Shown here piece by piece: positions 1 through 11,500 of a stretch of 64,000 nucleotides of DNA. The DNA lies in the NCBI GenBank assembly GCA_963662155.1, contig OY759261.1, forward strand, positions 7,233,661-7,297,660, written 5' to 3'. This DNA comes from Lamellibrachia columna. Lineage: Eukaryota; Annelida; Polychaeta; Sabellida; Siboglinidae. Within the stretch, counting starts at the first letter, position 1, and each line of letters starts with the position of its first letter. A program made the position numbers and the translations under genes. Below the pieces are notes generated by a model. The model had not been told where the DNA came from, searched no databases, and saw only the letters and a list, made by a program, of their open reading frames with translations.

Positions 1-372
1 GACCTCGCCTTATATTGTTCGCGCCGGCTGGGTACTCAGCAAACTAAAAGGCAGGGGTAGGCCCTTATTAACTATATACTAATAAGGCTACTTCAACAAG
101 ACGTTTATACCCAGTGTTGCCCTGGGGGTGAAGATCTCTCCAATTTCTTAGCACGGGCACAACATCTTGTCACTCTGCACGCACCACTACGGTGCCTCTA
201 CGGTTTTAGTAATGTTGACCTATGCTGAGCGCGAACGGGTTTTTACAGTTTATTTTATTGTCGATGTCAAACCGTCATTTTTAGAATCGCTATATTGCTA
301 TCATTTGATAAATTTTCATAATTTGAGGACAATAGACTATCATTAAGACAATGTCGCCGCTATTTCTTTTGT
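1..372. other. Flank upstream of LINE fragment, no gene seen
   Basis: No exon, RNA gene or clear repeat was recognised here. It sits directly upstream of the open frame of the CR1/L2-like element and may include that element's 5' untranslated region, but no boundary or target-site duplication could be defined. Confidence 0.3.
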
Positions 373-1999
373 GTGTTTTATTTTTTATCATGTTCTGTGG
401 CTTCGAGAGGTGGTGATTTTACCATGTGCAAGCCACTTACCCTCCAACGGTCGGCTGTCATCTCAACATTTCCCCAACCTACGAGAATACAACATTCTTT
501 GTCCTTTTTACACAGCTTGCCATGTCTTACTCTTTGTTTTAATCGCAAGTTACTGCCAATCCCCCGTTCTACGCCTACATTTAAATTAGCAATAATTCTA
601 CTGCTAGCGGGCGACGTAAGTCTAAATCCTGGGCCTGCTGTCAGGCGTGACATTCGGTTGGCTACCACAAATGTTCGATTCATTCGGGATAAGACAGCAT
701 CACTTAGCGATTTATTAATTTCTAAAACAATAGACATTCTTGTTGTAACTGAGGCCTGGCTCAGACCACATGATACAGTTGCCTGCATTGCTGACATTTC
801 TCCTTCTGGTTATACCTTCCATCATCGACCACGTTCAGTTAGACGAGGTGGTGGTGTTGGCTTTTTGGTATCAAAACAGTTCAAAGTTAAATTACATTCG
901 AACCATGAATACTCTAATTTTGAATCCATTACTGTTGACATTTCAGATTCTCCTTTCTTCGCTTTTTTCGTCTGTATTTATCGCCCTCCAGGACACCCAG
1001 CCAATTTCTTTGAATAATTCCAGGATCTACTGGAAAATTTGGCACCTACTCATTAAGATTTTTATATTTTTGGTGATTTTAATCTTCATTTGGACATACC
1101 TTCAGCAATAACAAATACCTTTAATGACACCACACAGTCATTGTTGATGTTAACGTTTCCATAACTAAATTAAAATCAAAACACAAAGTATTTTACAGAC
1201 ATATTCATAAGATTAACATCGCTGCTTTAAAGGCTGACATCCTTAAATCCGACCTAATCATAAAACCAAAGGGACACCAATCCGATTTGTGTGGACAGTA
1301 CTATCAAGTACTCAAGTCTTTACTTAACAAACGTGCACCTGTAAGATCCAAATCTGTATCACAAAAGCCACCCGCTCCATGGATGACTCCCGAAATTCTA
1401 CAATCTAAAAGGCGTCGTCGTTATCGTGAGCGCGTATGGCGCAAATCACGCTCGTCTTTGGACAGGTCGCGTTATTCAAAACACTGTCACTACTGCAACA
1501 GACAAATGGCCAAAGCTAAATCGGATTATTACACAAATATGGTCTCAAATAACTCTGAAAGTCCACATCAGCTATGGAACTGCATAAATCAAATTCTACA
1601 CAGGCGGCCTGCTCCATCTCTTCCTAATCATGTTTCAATCAAGTCTCTATGTGACTCGTTCTCTAGTCATTTCAATGACAAAATCAGTCTTATCCATTCT
1701 GCTTTCCCAGATCATACTTTTAGTACTGTAAACGTGGCCTCTCCACGAGTAAATTCTTTACTTGTATCACTTGAACCTGCCACAGCTGATGAAGTGAAGA
1801 AAATAATTATGTCTTCCCCAAATAAGTCCTGTGAGCTTGATCCACTACCAGCCGTACTGTTGAAATATTGTCTTGATACATTGCTCAAACCGATAACGGA
1901 TATTATAAATGCATCACTGTGTTCTGGCTTGTTTCCGGATGATTTCAAACACGCCCATATCAACCCACTTCTTAAGAAGACATCTTTGTCTAAAGCGTT
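373..1999 (+). mobile_element. CR1/L2-like non-LTR retrotransposon fragment (2A-like motif, APE endonuclease, RT N-terminus), inactivated
   Basis: A single reading frame from about 373 encodes a hydrophobic leader, the motif GDVSLNPGP and then an APE-type endonuclease. Visible landmarks are TEAWL (the catalytic Glu box), GGGVGFLV, IYRPP and, after stops at 1015-1017 and about 1054, GDFNLHLD (the catalytic Asp/Asn box) in the same frame. After a gap of roughly 150 bases the linker and RT N-terminus follow (1287 to about 1998), including APWMTPEI and the segment ending HINPLLKK. At about 1999 the element stops abruptly against a minus-strand LINE. In-frame stops and truncation make it a dead copy. 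The match to CR1/L2-like elements rests on motif order and is secure at superfamily level; the exact clade is inference. Confidence 0.85.
610..636 (+). other. 2A-like ribosome-skipping motif in LINE ORF
   Basis: The codons read GDVSLNPGP directly after a hydrophobic run (LAIILLLA) and just before the endonuclease. The 2A consensus is D-V/I-E-x-N-P-G-P; here Ser replaces the usual Glu, the rest is kept. 2A-like sequences at the N-terminus of APE-type LINE proteins are known from sea urchin, amphioxus and molluscs. Whether the Ser variant still causes skipping cannot be told from sequence. Confidence 0.7.
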
Positions 2000-3211
2000 T
2001 TTTCGATTACCCTTCTTAAATATGGCTGATATCCTTCCCTGTTTCCATTCCTTTGGTAGTTCACCCACAGCCAGTGAATTATTAAATATCTTAGCTAGTG
2101 GTTTACATAGATGATTAGACAGCTCTTTCAACAACCTAGGATGAACACCGTCTGGTCCTACAGAATTACACACATTAAGGTTATCAAGTTTGTTTAATCA
2201 TTTCCTCATCAATAGTCAATTCTTCCATGTTGTGCCTTAACTTCACTGGTGGAATATGAGGGATATCCCTATCTGGCTCTATGTTAAAAACACTTGAAAA
2301 AATGTCCTAAGACATCTGCCTTTTCCGTATCAGAATATGTGAGTCTAGATTTAGGATCTTTAGGGTATGTGTTCATGTCAGAAACACCTTCCCGATTCTT
2401 GGTTTTGGAGTTCATATATTTCCATCCTGCTTTTGGGTTTATCTTAGCTTCTGTTGCTAGCTTCATCTCAAATTCCTTCTGTATCCTCCTCGTTAATTTA
2501 CGGATTTGGTTTCTAGCCCTACAATATTCAGTATAGTATTTTCCTTATTTTGTCTCCATATAACCTTTCCATAAAGTGTGTTTTATCTTAATTTTCTTTA
2601 CTGGTTCCTTGTTTAGGGGTACTTCTCCTTTATGTATGTTAATATTACTCACAAGTCGATGAGGGATGAATTCATCCTCTATCTTTTTAATATATTGTTT
2701 AAAACCTAACCATTGATGGTTTATAGTGCTCGTGCCAAGTATATCGCCCCAGTCTGTGTGGTCTAGTTTCGTCTTCATACTATTATAATCTTGGTCGTAA
2801 TAATATTTAAGTCGTGTATGGCTTGCTATTTCTGCATAGCACCTAAATGTAATGATGAGGACATAGTGATCACTCTTACCAAGTGGGCTTTCATACACTA
2901 TATCATATATCATACCTTTTTCGTTGGTGAAAATTAATCAAGAATGTTCGATTTATTTTCTAATCGGCCACTTGTGGGGAGTGTGACATGTTGGAAGAGG
3001 AATTTATCTCTTATTCCTTCTTTAAATTTAGTGTCTGGGCTATTAGTATTCTCTGAGAGTGTGTACCAGTTTTGCCATATCGATTCTTGAAAGTTGGTTC
3101 CTATAGATACGAAAGGTTTTGCGTTTAGTGTTTTGTGTATATATAGACAAACACCTCGTCCTTGCTTATCGATCGATGTTAGAAATGTCAGGTTTTTCGG
3201 TGTAACCTCAA

Positions 3212-3415
3212 TGATTGTAATCACCATACACTTATGTGATTGTAATCACCATACACTTATGTGATTGTAATCACCATACACTTACGTGATTGTAATCACC
3301 ATACACTTATGTGATTGTAATCACCATACACTTATGTGATTGTAATCACCATACACTTATGTGATTGTAATCACCATACACTTATGTGATTGTAATCACC
3401 ATACACTTATGTGAT
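3212..3415. repeat. 25-bp minisatellite, about 8 units, inside LINE endonuclease
   Basis: The unit TGATTGTAATCACCATACAC plus CTTATG-type ending recurs every 25 bases about eight times, almost without variation. On the minus strand the unit derives from endonuclease codons reading SHKCMVITI, present on both sides of the array. Since 25 is not a multiple of three, each added unit shifts the frame. Confidence 0.9.
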
Positions 3416-4261
3416 TCGACTCGAGTTTTGAACTCATTACACTTATTGATGGGACTATCAGCGTTGGTGTAAAAACAGTTTAACTGTTTATGTGTATAAT
3501 TTGTATTTATAGTGTTTTTCTGGTTAGATGATATGTCTTGTCTTACTCCTCGTCCCTTCGATGCCTCGTCTAGGAGTTTCCTTCCTTCCTCTCTTTTTAT
3601 TTTTTTTATTCGTGCTGGATGCTGATACATTTATATTTGCCCTCTGATTCTCTTAAGTTTGATAGTCGTTTGAACAATTCCATCTTTTTGTTAGTGTCTT
3701 TCATTACTACCTTGAGAGGTCTGGGTTTTTGCTAAGTATCACCTGTATTCCTGTCTGTTTATTTTTTACCTAACCTGATAACTTTGGTTATCTCATCTTT
3801 TACGTCTTAGTTCAGATTGCACACGTCATTACACAACCCTTCAACAAACTCCATATCTATCCTCACCCTCTCTTCTTTTAGGTTTGTTTTTGGTTCTGGG
3901 GCACTGAATATAAGAACATTAGTTTCCCTATTTTTTTCTTTCATTGATTTATCTCACTGTTTCCTCCACAACATTTCCACTATTTTGGGTGGTTAGTAGG
4001 TTCCTGATTTCATCATCATTTGATCTGCATATATGTAATGCATCCATTTCATTCCGTACGGTTTCTTTTACTTCTTTACTATCGCATTTAGCATCCATTT
4101 TTTTCTCTATGGCCTGAAATCTCGTGTTAATAGTTTTGAAATACATCTCGCATCTCTCTTCGATAACTTTCTCATTGAGAATATTGTTTTAAATTTTTGG
4201 TTTGAAAAACCACATGCATCCGGGTTTCCCCAATGCCTCATATTCGCCAGGTTTAAATTTC

Positions 4262-4362
4262 TAGCATTTAATGCAGTATCGGGTTCCGCAGTACTCGCAC
4301 TCGAGCATTCTGTCTTTCTCACTTTTAAAGATTTTCTCGCAGTCTTCGCATTTCCAAGCTTC
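4262..4362 (-). other. PHD/zinc-finger-like Cys cluster of LINE ORF1
   Basis: The minus strand reads WKCEDCEKIFKSEK, then MLECEYCGTRYCIKC, then a stop. The pattern C-x2-C-x13-C-x2-C-x4-C-x2-C resembles the PHD-like fingers in ORF1 of several invertebrate LINEs. A further conserved-looking stretch follows the stop (KPGEYEALGKPGCMWFF). Confidence 0.6.
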
Positions 4363-5374
4363 TCTAACAGCTAGCGCATGAAATTGCTACATTTTCGCCA
4401 GTATCTTGTTTTGGACCACTGTGTTGGTAATTTTCACTAATTTCCGTAATTCCAGAAAAAAAATCACGTTTCATGTAACACTTACCATATGCGTGCTGTT
4501 GTACTAAGAGTACGTGCAGGGGTTTCCACGGCGTTGTGACTAGTGACAGTGTGCCTTGCTCGACGAGAAAACGTAATTCTGTCCCAGGGCTACTCTGGGT
4601 AAAAGACGCCTTGGTTGAAATTGCCTGTTTGTATACAGATGACTCAGGTTGGGGGTGCAACTTTACCTACGCTATTAAAAAAAGTCTAGCCTTAATTATC
4701 TGTGTTGTTTACATTGTGCACCTAACCGGAAGAATGAACATTTTGGCGGGAAATTTCGAATGGGTCGATGACGTATAGTTTACGATTGGATTTATATCGC
4801 ATCAGCTCAAAATGTATATCTAAACATCACGGTGTGATAATCTGCATGGTACTAGAACAATATGATTAGGATGAAAATCGTCCTTTCTCCACTGTAAACA
4901 GCCAAACATTAACCTTTTAATTAATCATTGTTATACATACATATATTCTCCCCCCCCCCGATCCCTTGCATTGCGGGGGCCAAGTCATTTAATTTGTCGT
5001 CTCAACCTATTATGATCTTCTGCCATCCTCTCCATTATTCGCTGCTCCCTTCTACCTTTTCGAGGTCTCTCTTAGCACAATCCCTCCATCGCAACCATAG
5101 CTGTGAAAGTTAGTGTAACTATCACCATTTAGTTGTTTTTTGGGCGTGGAGTATCTACGTCATATAAAACTTTTTATCAATATATAATTACAGACTCGTT
5201 AATAAAAGGCACCTACATGCACTTGTTATGTGAAGTGGAAACTAATACGTATTTTTGTTATTCAGAAGTAACTGAACGAACCTAAATGTAACTTCATCCC
5301 TGAACTTATAATCTACTTATGTATATATGTATCTCTGTCTGAGTGGAATGGAAACTGATACGTTTGGTTCGTCT

Positions 5375-5609
<235 letters not shown>

Positions 5610-5715
5610 GTTTAGGGGCATGTTTTGTTTGATGGTACTGATTAACAAGCTCGCATAATGTATAGTTAGGTTTGATAAAAATATCGGAATTTGCAAGATC
5701 ATCATAAAAGTTACG

Positions 5716-5790
5716 TTCTTGTATAGCGCGGCATCCCGTCCGTAGGATTGAGAGTCCGGCCTTCTAACCGGGACGCCATCGCGCCCCACG
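5716..5790 (-). tRNA. tRNA-like segment, probable pseudogene or SINE head
   Basis: On the minus strand GATGGCGTCCCGGTTAGA resembles a tRNA A-box and D-loop, followed by an anticodon-arm-like CCGGACTCTCAATCC with CTC at the anticodon position. No convincing B-box (GGTTCGAATCC) follows, so a functional tRNA is unlikely. A degenerate tRNA-Glu-like copy or a SINE head is the best guess. Confidence 0.25.
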
Positions 5791-6008
5791 AAGGGTATTT
5801 ATGTTAATAAATGCGCCTCATGAATGGTAATTATTTTAATTTGATTAAGTGGTCGAAATTTGATAATATTTTATGTCATCACCCGATTTATATCAATAAT
5901 GACACAATGGTGATCTGATACACCAGCAGTAGGAAATATTGCCTTGAAGTTAACGCAAGTAGATCTAGTAATACAAATATCGAGTAAATTATCATGAACA
6001 TCAGTACG

Positions 6009-6009
<1 letters not shown>

Positions 6010-6082
<73 letters not shown>
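6010..6082. repeat. (AT)n microsatellite
   Basis: About 73 bases of pure AT repeat upstream of PON-A. Confidence 0.97.
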
Positions 6083-6084
<2 letters not shown>

Positions 6085-6844
6085 TATTAACATTTACCTA
6101 TATAACTCTTTTTTTAAACATAAGGTGCTAAAAATCTTACATGTGTGGAGTGAACAAGCAGTAAAAAGGTTTGTTTTGACTAAAATCGGGTCGTCTTTCC
6201 ATTACGCCTATTCCATCAGTATTCAATAATCGCCTGCTCATATAATTTAAATAAATAAATCTTGCAACCCATGCTATCCGCAATCGTTCATTGCAGTTAT
6301 TTTGCAAAGCATTCCGCCGAGACGACTTCTTGCAATTTTGAGATGACTGACCCCCTTTAATTTTTCGTGACGAAACCGTAACTTTTTAGCACGATCCCTC
6401 ATTTGTTTTATGCACTAGGTCTACGCCGACAGCGAGATAAAACACAGGCGAGTGTGCAGTCGTCAACAACATTCTTATGCAATGGATATGATGCACACAG
6501 CGTTTTAAGTGCAAACGTCAGAATTTCATACGTCATGTGGGCAAATCAACGCTTTAACTGCAGCGTTAATATTATATTTGCTATTTTCACTTGATAATAT
6601 ATATTCATTATCAATAGGTTACTTTGTAATAATTAACATTAACGTTTCCTTATGTATAACTTTTAAAATTAGTATTATTAATAGGTTATTATAGTTTTCA
6701 TTTACTATTTTCACTTATGAATGCACCACTTACATGCGTCTTTTTGTTAGTTCTATTTATACAGGCTTTAGTTACCACCGAAACATGCGGCCACTCTTGC
6801 GTATAAAAAAACACACGTATACTACTTTCGTTGAATAAGCGAGA

Positions 6845-7031
6845 TATACATTGGATATCATTTACATACATCAACCGACTGCCTCACTATACAACCAGGA
6901 TTCGCGGTCGACTTCATTTATCAGATACTCGATCCGAATTGAGCTAGCTTCCACGTCATTCAGACCTTCTGCATCATTCGGCGTTGCAGTAGTCAGGCGC
7001 GTCTGTTCCAAGCTCGTCGGCCGATGTAACC
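6845..7031 (+). promoter_or_regulatory. Conserved 5' block of PON-A with AUG-UAA minimal uORF
   Basis: The segment starting near ATCATTTACATACATC and running through CTTCCACGTCATTCAG to the ATG recurs upstream of every exon 1 copy (33460-33657, 47925-48124, 50785-50985, and partly 9600-9795). It probably holds the core promoter and 5' UTR. At 7024-7029 ATG is followed at once by TAA, 8 bases before the main ATG at 7032. Promoter function is inferred from position and conservation; no TATA box is certain. Confidence 0.4.
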
Positions 7032-8521
7032 ATGTTGCAACACATTGTCGTTGTATGTACCGTTGGCTACATAACACTCTTGTGCAGCCAGTCAGCGTAA
7101 GTCTTTCACAATACGCCCTTTTGCTTTAGTTGATTATTCCTATTAGGTGTTCATGCTAATTTATACGTGTATTTAACGTATTATACTTTAACAAGTTGTA
7201 TACCTATAGTTATTTAATTAAATGTTTCTCTTTAACACACCATATTTATTATCTACACAACAGTTTACTGTATAATGTATTGCTTTGCTGCATAGCGATG
7301 AAGATAATTCCATTGTTTTCTATGCTTGTCACATGAATTGGACCAGTACCATCTATCTCGCTGTCAGTCTCGGTTGCGACAAGTATTGCTCACTTGGATC
7401 ACGTTGCATGTGTTTCGTCGCCAAGTGAGAATCACTACCTGAAATGTATGCTTCTTTTCTTCAATCTTTACATTATTACATCTAGGAGGTGTGTTGTCAT
7501 CTATTGGAGTCACCTTGTCTATCTCATAATATATACTTGTTAGGGTGTTTGCTCAGTTGAGTATGTTCTATGTGGACATGCGAGTATCTCAAGTTGTAGT
7601 CATGTATCACCAGGAAGGCATGCCGTTTCCTAACATGCTTTCAGTTAAGTGTATCTGCTTCAGCTCCATACAGTAACAATAAACTCCTTTCTATGCACGA
7701 TATATTTCACTCTGATTGCACATGGTGAATCTTATTCACAAATGCTTGTGTAGCCGTCCAAAAGTATGATGTCTTACTTATGCGCTTCTCCAATTTCATC
7801 ACCCCTGACAGCAGCAGGGCATATTTCTGCAGCAATGCGCACATTACTTGTCGTCCTTGCGTCCCAACATTTATCCTTGCATTTGTCGAAAGTTATGCAA
7901 AATAGTTATTTCCACGGTGCGTCTTCCAGATCTAGTAGCACTGTTTTAATTATGTCTTTAATGGAAACCACAAGATCAATGAGGACCACTCTTTCGAATA
8001 CTTTGCCGGCTACTAAGGGAAGCGGTTTATATATGTCTTTCCCATACACTGATCGATCTCTTCCTTAATCAGTGTGATCAGTTTTGTACATATTCACAAT
8101 TGTGGTTCGCGTGCATCACTCCTGACTTACACTACGACGTTGTGCAGTGATTCCTGCAGTGATCTGCCTCCACATTCCAGCTTCCCTAAATCACAGCCAT
8201 TGCTGTGAACGTATAATCAATATGATAAATATCCTAGAATATGTATTATATGGCCATAGATTGTCACTTAACGTATTTCCAGAGGCCTATACGAATGTTT
8301 TTTTTTATTTCGGAAGACATCCATTTTCACATAATATTTCACGTGAATGTAATAACATCGTTTACAGGCGTGCATACGTCCGTTCACGTATGCTCGCGTT
8401 TGTGTATATTGTAGCGCCTTCACCAAAATGCTTCTGACATACACCGCACATAAATTCTGCAGCCAATGAAGGGGAGGAAGACGGAGGAAGGGAGAAGGGA
8501 AAGAGAAGCGGAGAAAGAGAG

Positions 8522-8568
<47 letters not shown>

Positions 8569-11500
8569 GAGATGAAGACGCTGAGGGAGAGGGAAACAAT
8601 GCTGGTTAAATTGTCAGCCCAGATAGTAAACTTTCCCAATGTTGCTGTTTCCTTGGCCTGCTGACTGCCTGATTTGAAGCTTCGTGTACATCTCAACCCA
8701 ACATAATTAGAAGCATTAACACATATCGTCATTATACCCTACGCACATGACCGGCTGAACGGTAGTGTAACCGAATACTTGCTTATTGGGCGTGGAACAT
8801 TTATGTCATATAAAATTATATATTAACACATACTTACAAAGCCATTAATGAAATACACTGCCTACATGCATTTGTTATATTATTTAGTAACTGAGCGAAA
8901 GAAAATGTAACTTTATCCCTTGGACGTCTGGTCGATACACGAGCAAACCCTGGTTTGATTCGAGGTTTGTAGAGTTTAGCTAGATGGTGTGTACAAAATC
9001 ACGAGTTTGTGCCGGTGCATATGCCAAGACATGCGTATGCATGCCATCATGCCTTCAAAACGTGGCAGTATTACTGTCTGGTTTACCATTAAAACATAAT
9101 TGATGTGAATGTCAAGTTTTGAATATACAATTGAAATAAAATATAAACAAACTGTGTTAACTTTATGGTTTGTCCAAAAAACGGGTAGGCTTCTCTCAGC
9201 GTTGGTGGCTAGGTACTCACTGAACATAGAAATAAAATGTGTAAATACAAATTTTAATCTTGTATCGTTAGTGCAAATCATTAAAATAGAAATTGGAAAG
9301 GTGTTTTAAAAAATGTGAGCCGCAAATATGATATCTGTGGAGTGAACAAGCATCAAACAACGATGGTTATACCGTTATACCCATTCCTTTAATAATTAGG
9401 AATCCCCGGCTCATCTAGTTTAAATAACTAATGCTACCCATGATATTGTCAATCGTTATTTGCAGATAGTCTACACAAAATCCGTTTAGACGGAGTTGAT
9501 AACATATTAACGGGTTTGTTCTCCCAACAAAAGCATCCCCACAGATTTATGAATCCAACTCTTTCCCCCACGAACAACTGCTGAATTAGTAACTTGAATA
9601 GGCGTGATATCATTTGCATACATCATCTGTGTCACTAGAAGAACAGTCTTAGCTATCGACTTCATTTGTAAGCCACTCGATGAGAAGTGAACTAACTTTC
9701 ACGCCTTTCAGAGCTCTGTATTCAACCGGGTGTCCCATTCGTCGTTGCTGTCATCAGTTTACGCGTCTGTTCCAAATTAGTCGGCCGATGTAATCATGTT
9801 ACAATACATTGACGCTGTATGTGCTGTTTCTAACATGCTATCGATACAGTGCCTATGCTTCAGCTTCATAGAGTATCGTGGAAACTACTATTGTTATATG
9901 CACCATACATTTTACTATGATTGAGACAATCTCATCCACAAATGCTTGTGCAGCCGACCAAAAAAATATTATATTTTGCTGTTGCGCTTCTCCAATTCCA
10001 GCATCACTGACTGCAGTGCCTCGAGCATTTCTACAATTATTTTAGGGCATATTTCCGCAACAATACCCACAGTCCTTGGCGTGCTACGGCGTCGAACGTT
10101 GTTGTATGAGTCAATGACGGCTGCGTAGACGGTTTTGTTCAATGAGTTTTGTTTGGATTTGATGCAAGGGACACATATAGTTATTGGGTCATCCATATCA
10201 AAAAACACTTTGCCTTTCAATGATTACCTTTATAATGCGGGATCATCACACAACTTAAAATACCATTGCGAATACTACTTAGAAGTGGGATATAACTGTC
10301 ATTCCAACTGATCGATCTCCTATCTTAAACAGTGTGCTTAATTCTTCACAAATCAACACATGTGGGAAGCGTGCAACATTCCATACTGACATTATGAAGT
10401 TGTGCAGTATTTCCTGCTGTGATTTATTTTCTTAGGTGAGTCTATGGCGTTATCCATATAGTTGGGATGGTTCAGTAAATTAGCAGCTGGAAATTGTTCC
10501 ACACTTTCAAGAGTATAAGTTGAAATGTATCCAAACATAGTAAGCCAAAGTGACCAGCAGACTGGGTCAGTTTGGTATCTTTATCCTTTAATATGGTTGA
10601 CGCGTCATCTGACTTCAAAGCACAATCTCAGCAAGGATAGGCCAAGGCGGTTGATAATCTCACACACTGCCTTGTGTGCTTTCCAAATCACTTTTGCTAA
10701 ACAGTCTAAGACCACAACATAGTGGCTGCTATTTGCCCATAGTTAAGCCATGGTGTAGCTCCAGAGCATGTCCTCATTCCGTAGAGACGTACTGCCCCTG
10801 TATGACCTCGTGCTGCTCCGAGATTCCCTATCTAATCAACCTGGTGCCTTGTTTAACAATATTTGTCAGCCCAGCCAAAGGCCCACATGGCAAGTGGAAA
10901 AGGAAGACATTGGCTTATCGAGAGTCCAAAAACGTTCATCTACGTGTAACCCGCCCTCGTCAGATATGTGTCAACCTTGTTTTTATACTTATTCACGCTG
11001 CTAGTTATAACATCCGTAGACAATTTGTTTCTTTCATTTATTGTCGTCTATGAGAACGAGTGCATCTTGATATCCAATCTACATTGATCGTTTACTAATT
11101 TTATCTCAAGTTTTGTTATCTTTATTGAGTGGAAAAAAAACTAATTTTTATCAATATGTTTATACCCATTCAATATCTTGAAACACCCCACTATGATATC
11201 CTATTAAATTTCTTTTCTGTAGAATAGTTGAACCACATTCTTTTACGCGTTCTTCATAACTAAGGTATCTCAGTTCAAGAATAATTTTAGTTGCTCTCCT
11301 CTGTATGCTTTCAAGCTTATCTATGTACTTCTTAAGATATATTCTCTACGCTTGTATACAGTATTATAAATAAGGAATAACTATTACTTTATAAAGAGGT
11401 ATAATTAGCTTTTTTCCTGGCATGTTATGTTTCTCCTAATCAAACCTATAATTTGATTACCCTTTGCGGCTGCAAAACCACACTGCTCTGAAACTTTCAT

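Larger units (their letters stand above)
2000..4780 (-). mobile_element. Second LINE fragment, minus strand: PHD-like ORF1, endonuclease, linker, RT start
   Basis: Read on the minus strand from about 4780 down to 2000. It has a Cys-rich ORF1 start (about 4360-4262), charged helical ORF1 pieces (4146-3949), endonuclease pieces (start at 3630-3382 with CFYTNADSP; more at 3227-2934 with GRGVCLYIHK), the later endonuclease and linker (2913-2545 with GKSDHYVL), 2466-2284 (NPKAGWKYMNSK) and the RT start at 2173-2000 (SVGPDGVHPRLLKEL, KEWKQGRISAIFKKGNRK). Frame changes and stops interrupt every domain, and a 25-bp minisatellite splits the endonuclease. The RT ends at about 2000, exactly where the plus-strand element stops. 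This is a different family from the 373-1999 element. The 5' limit (4400-4780, no clear coding) is approximate. Confidence 0.75.

Noticed and set aside
3212..3415. Evenly spaced identical repeats, CRISPR-like at first glance
   Set aside because: The 25-bp units are contiguous without unique spacers, derive from LINE coding sequence, and the genome is eukaryotic.
6871..7129. Open frames in other phases around PON exon 1 (repeated at 33.5, 48 and 51 kb)
   Set aside because: They are shadows of exon 1 and its conserved 5' block; the exon 1 phase is fixed by the join to exon 2.
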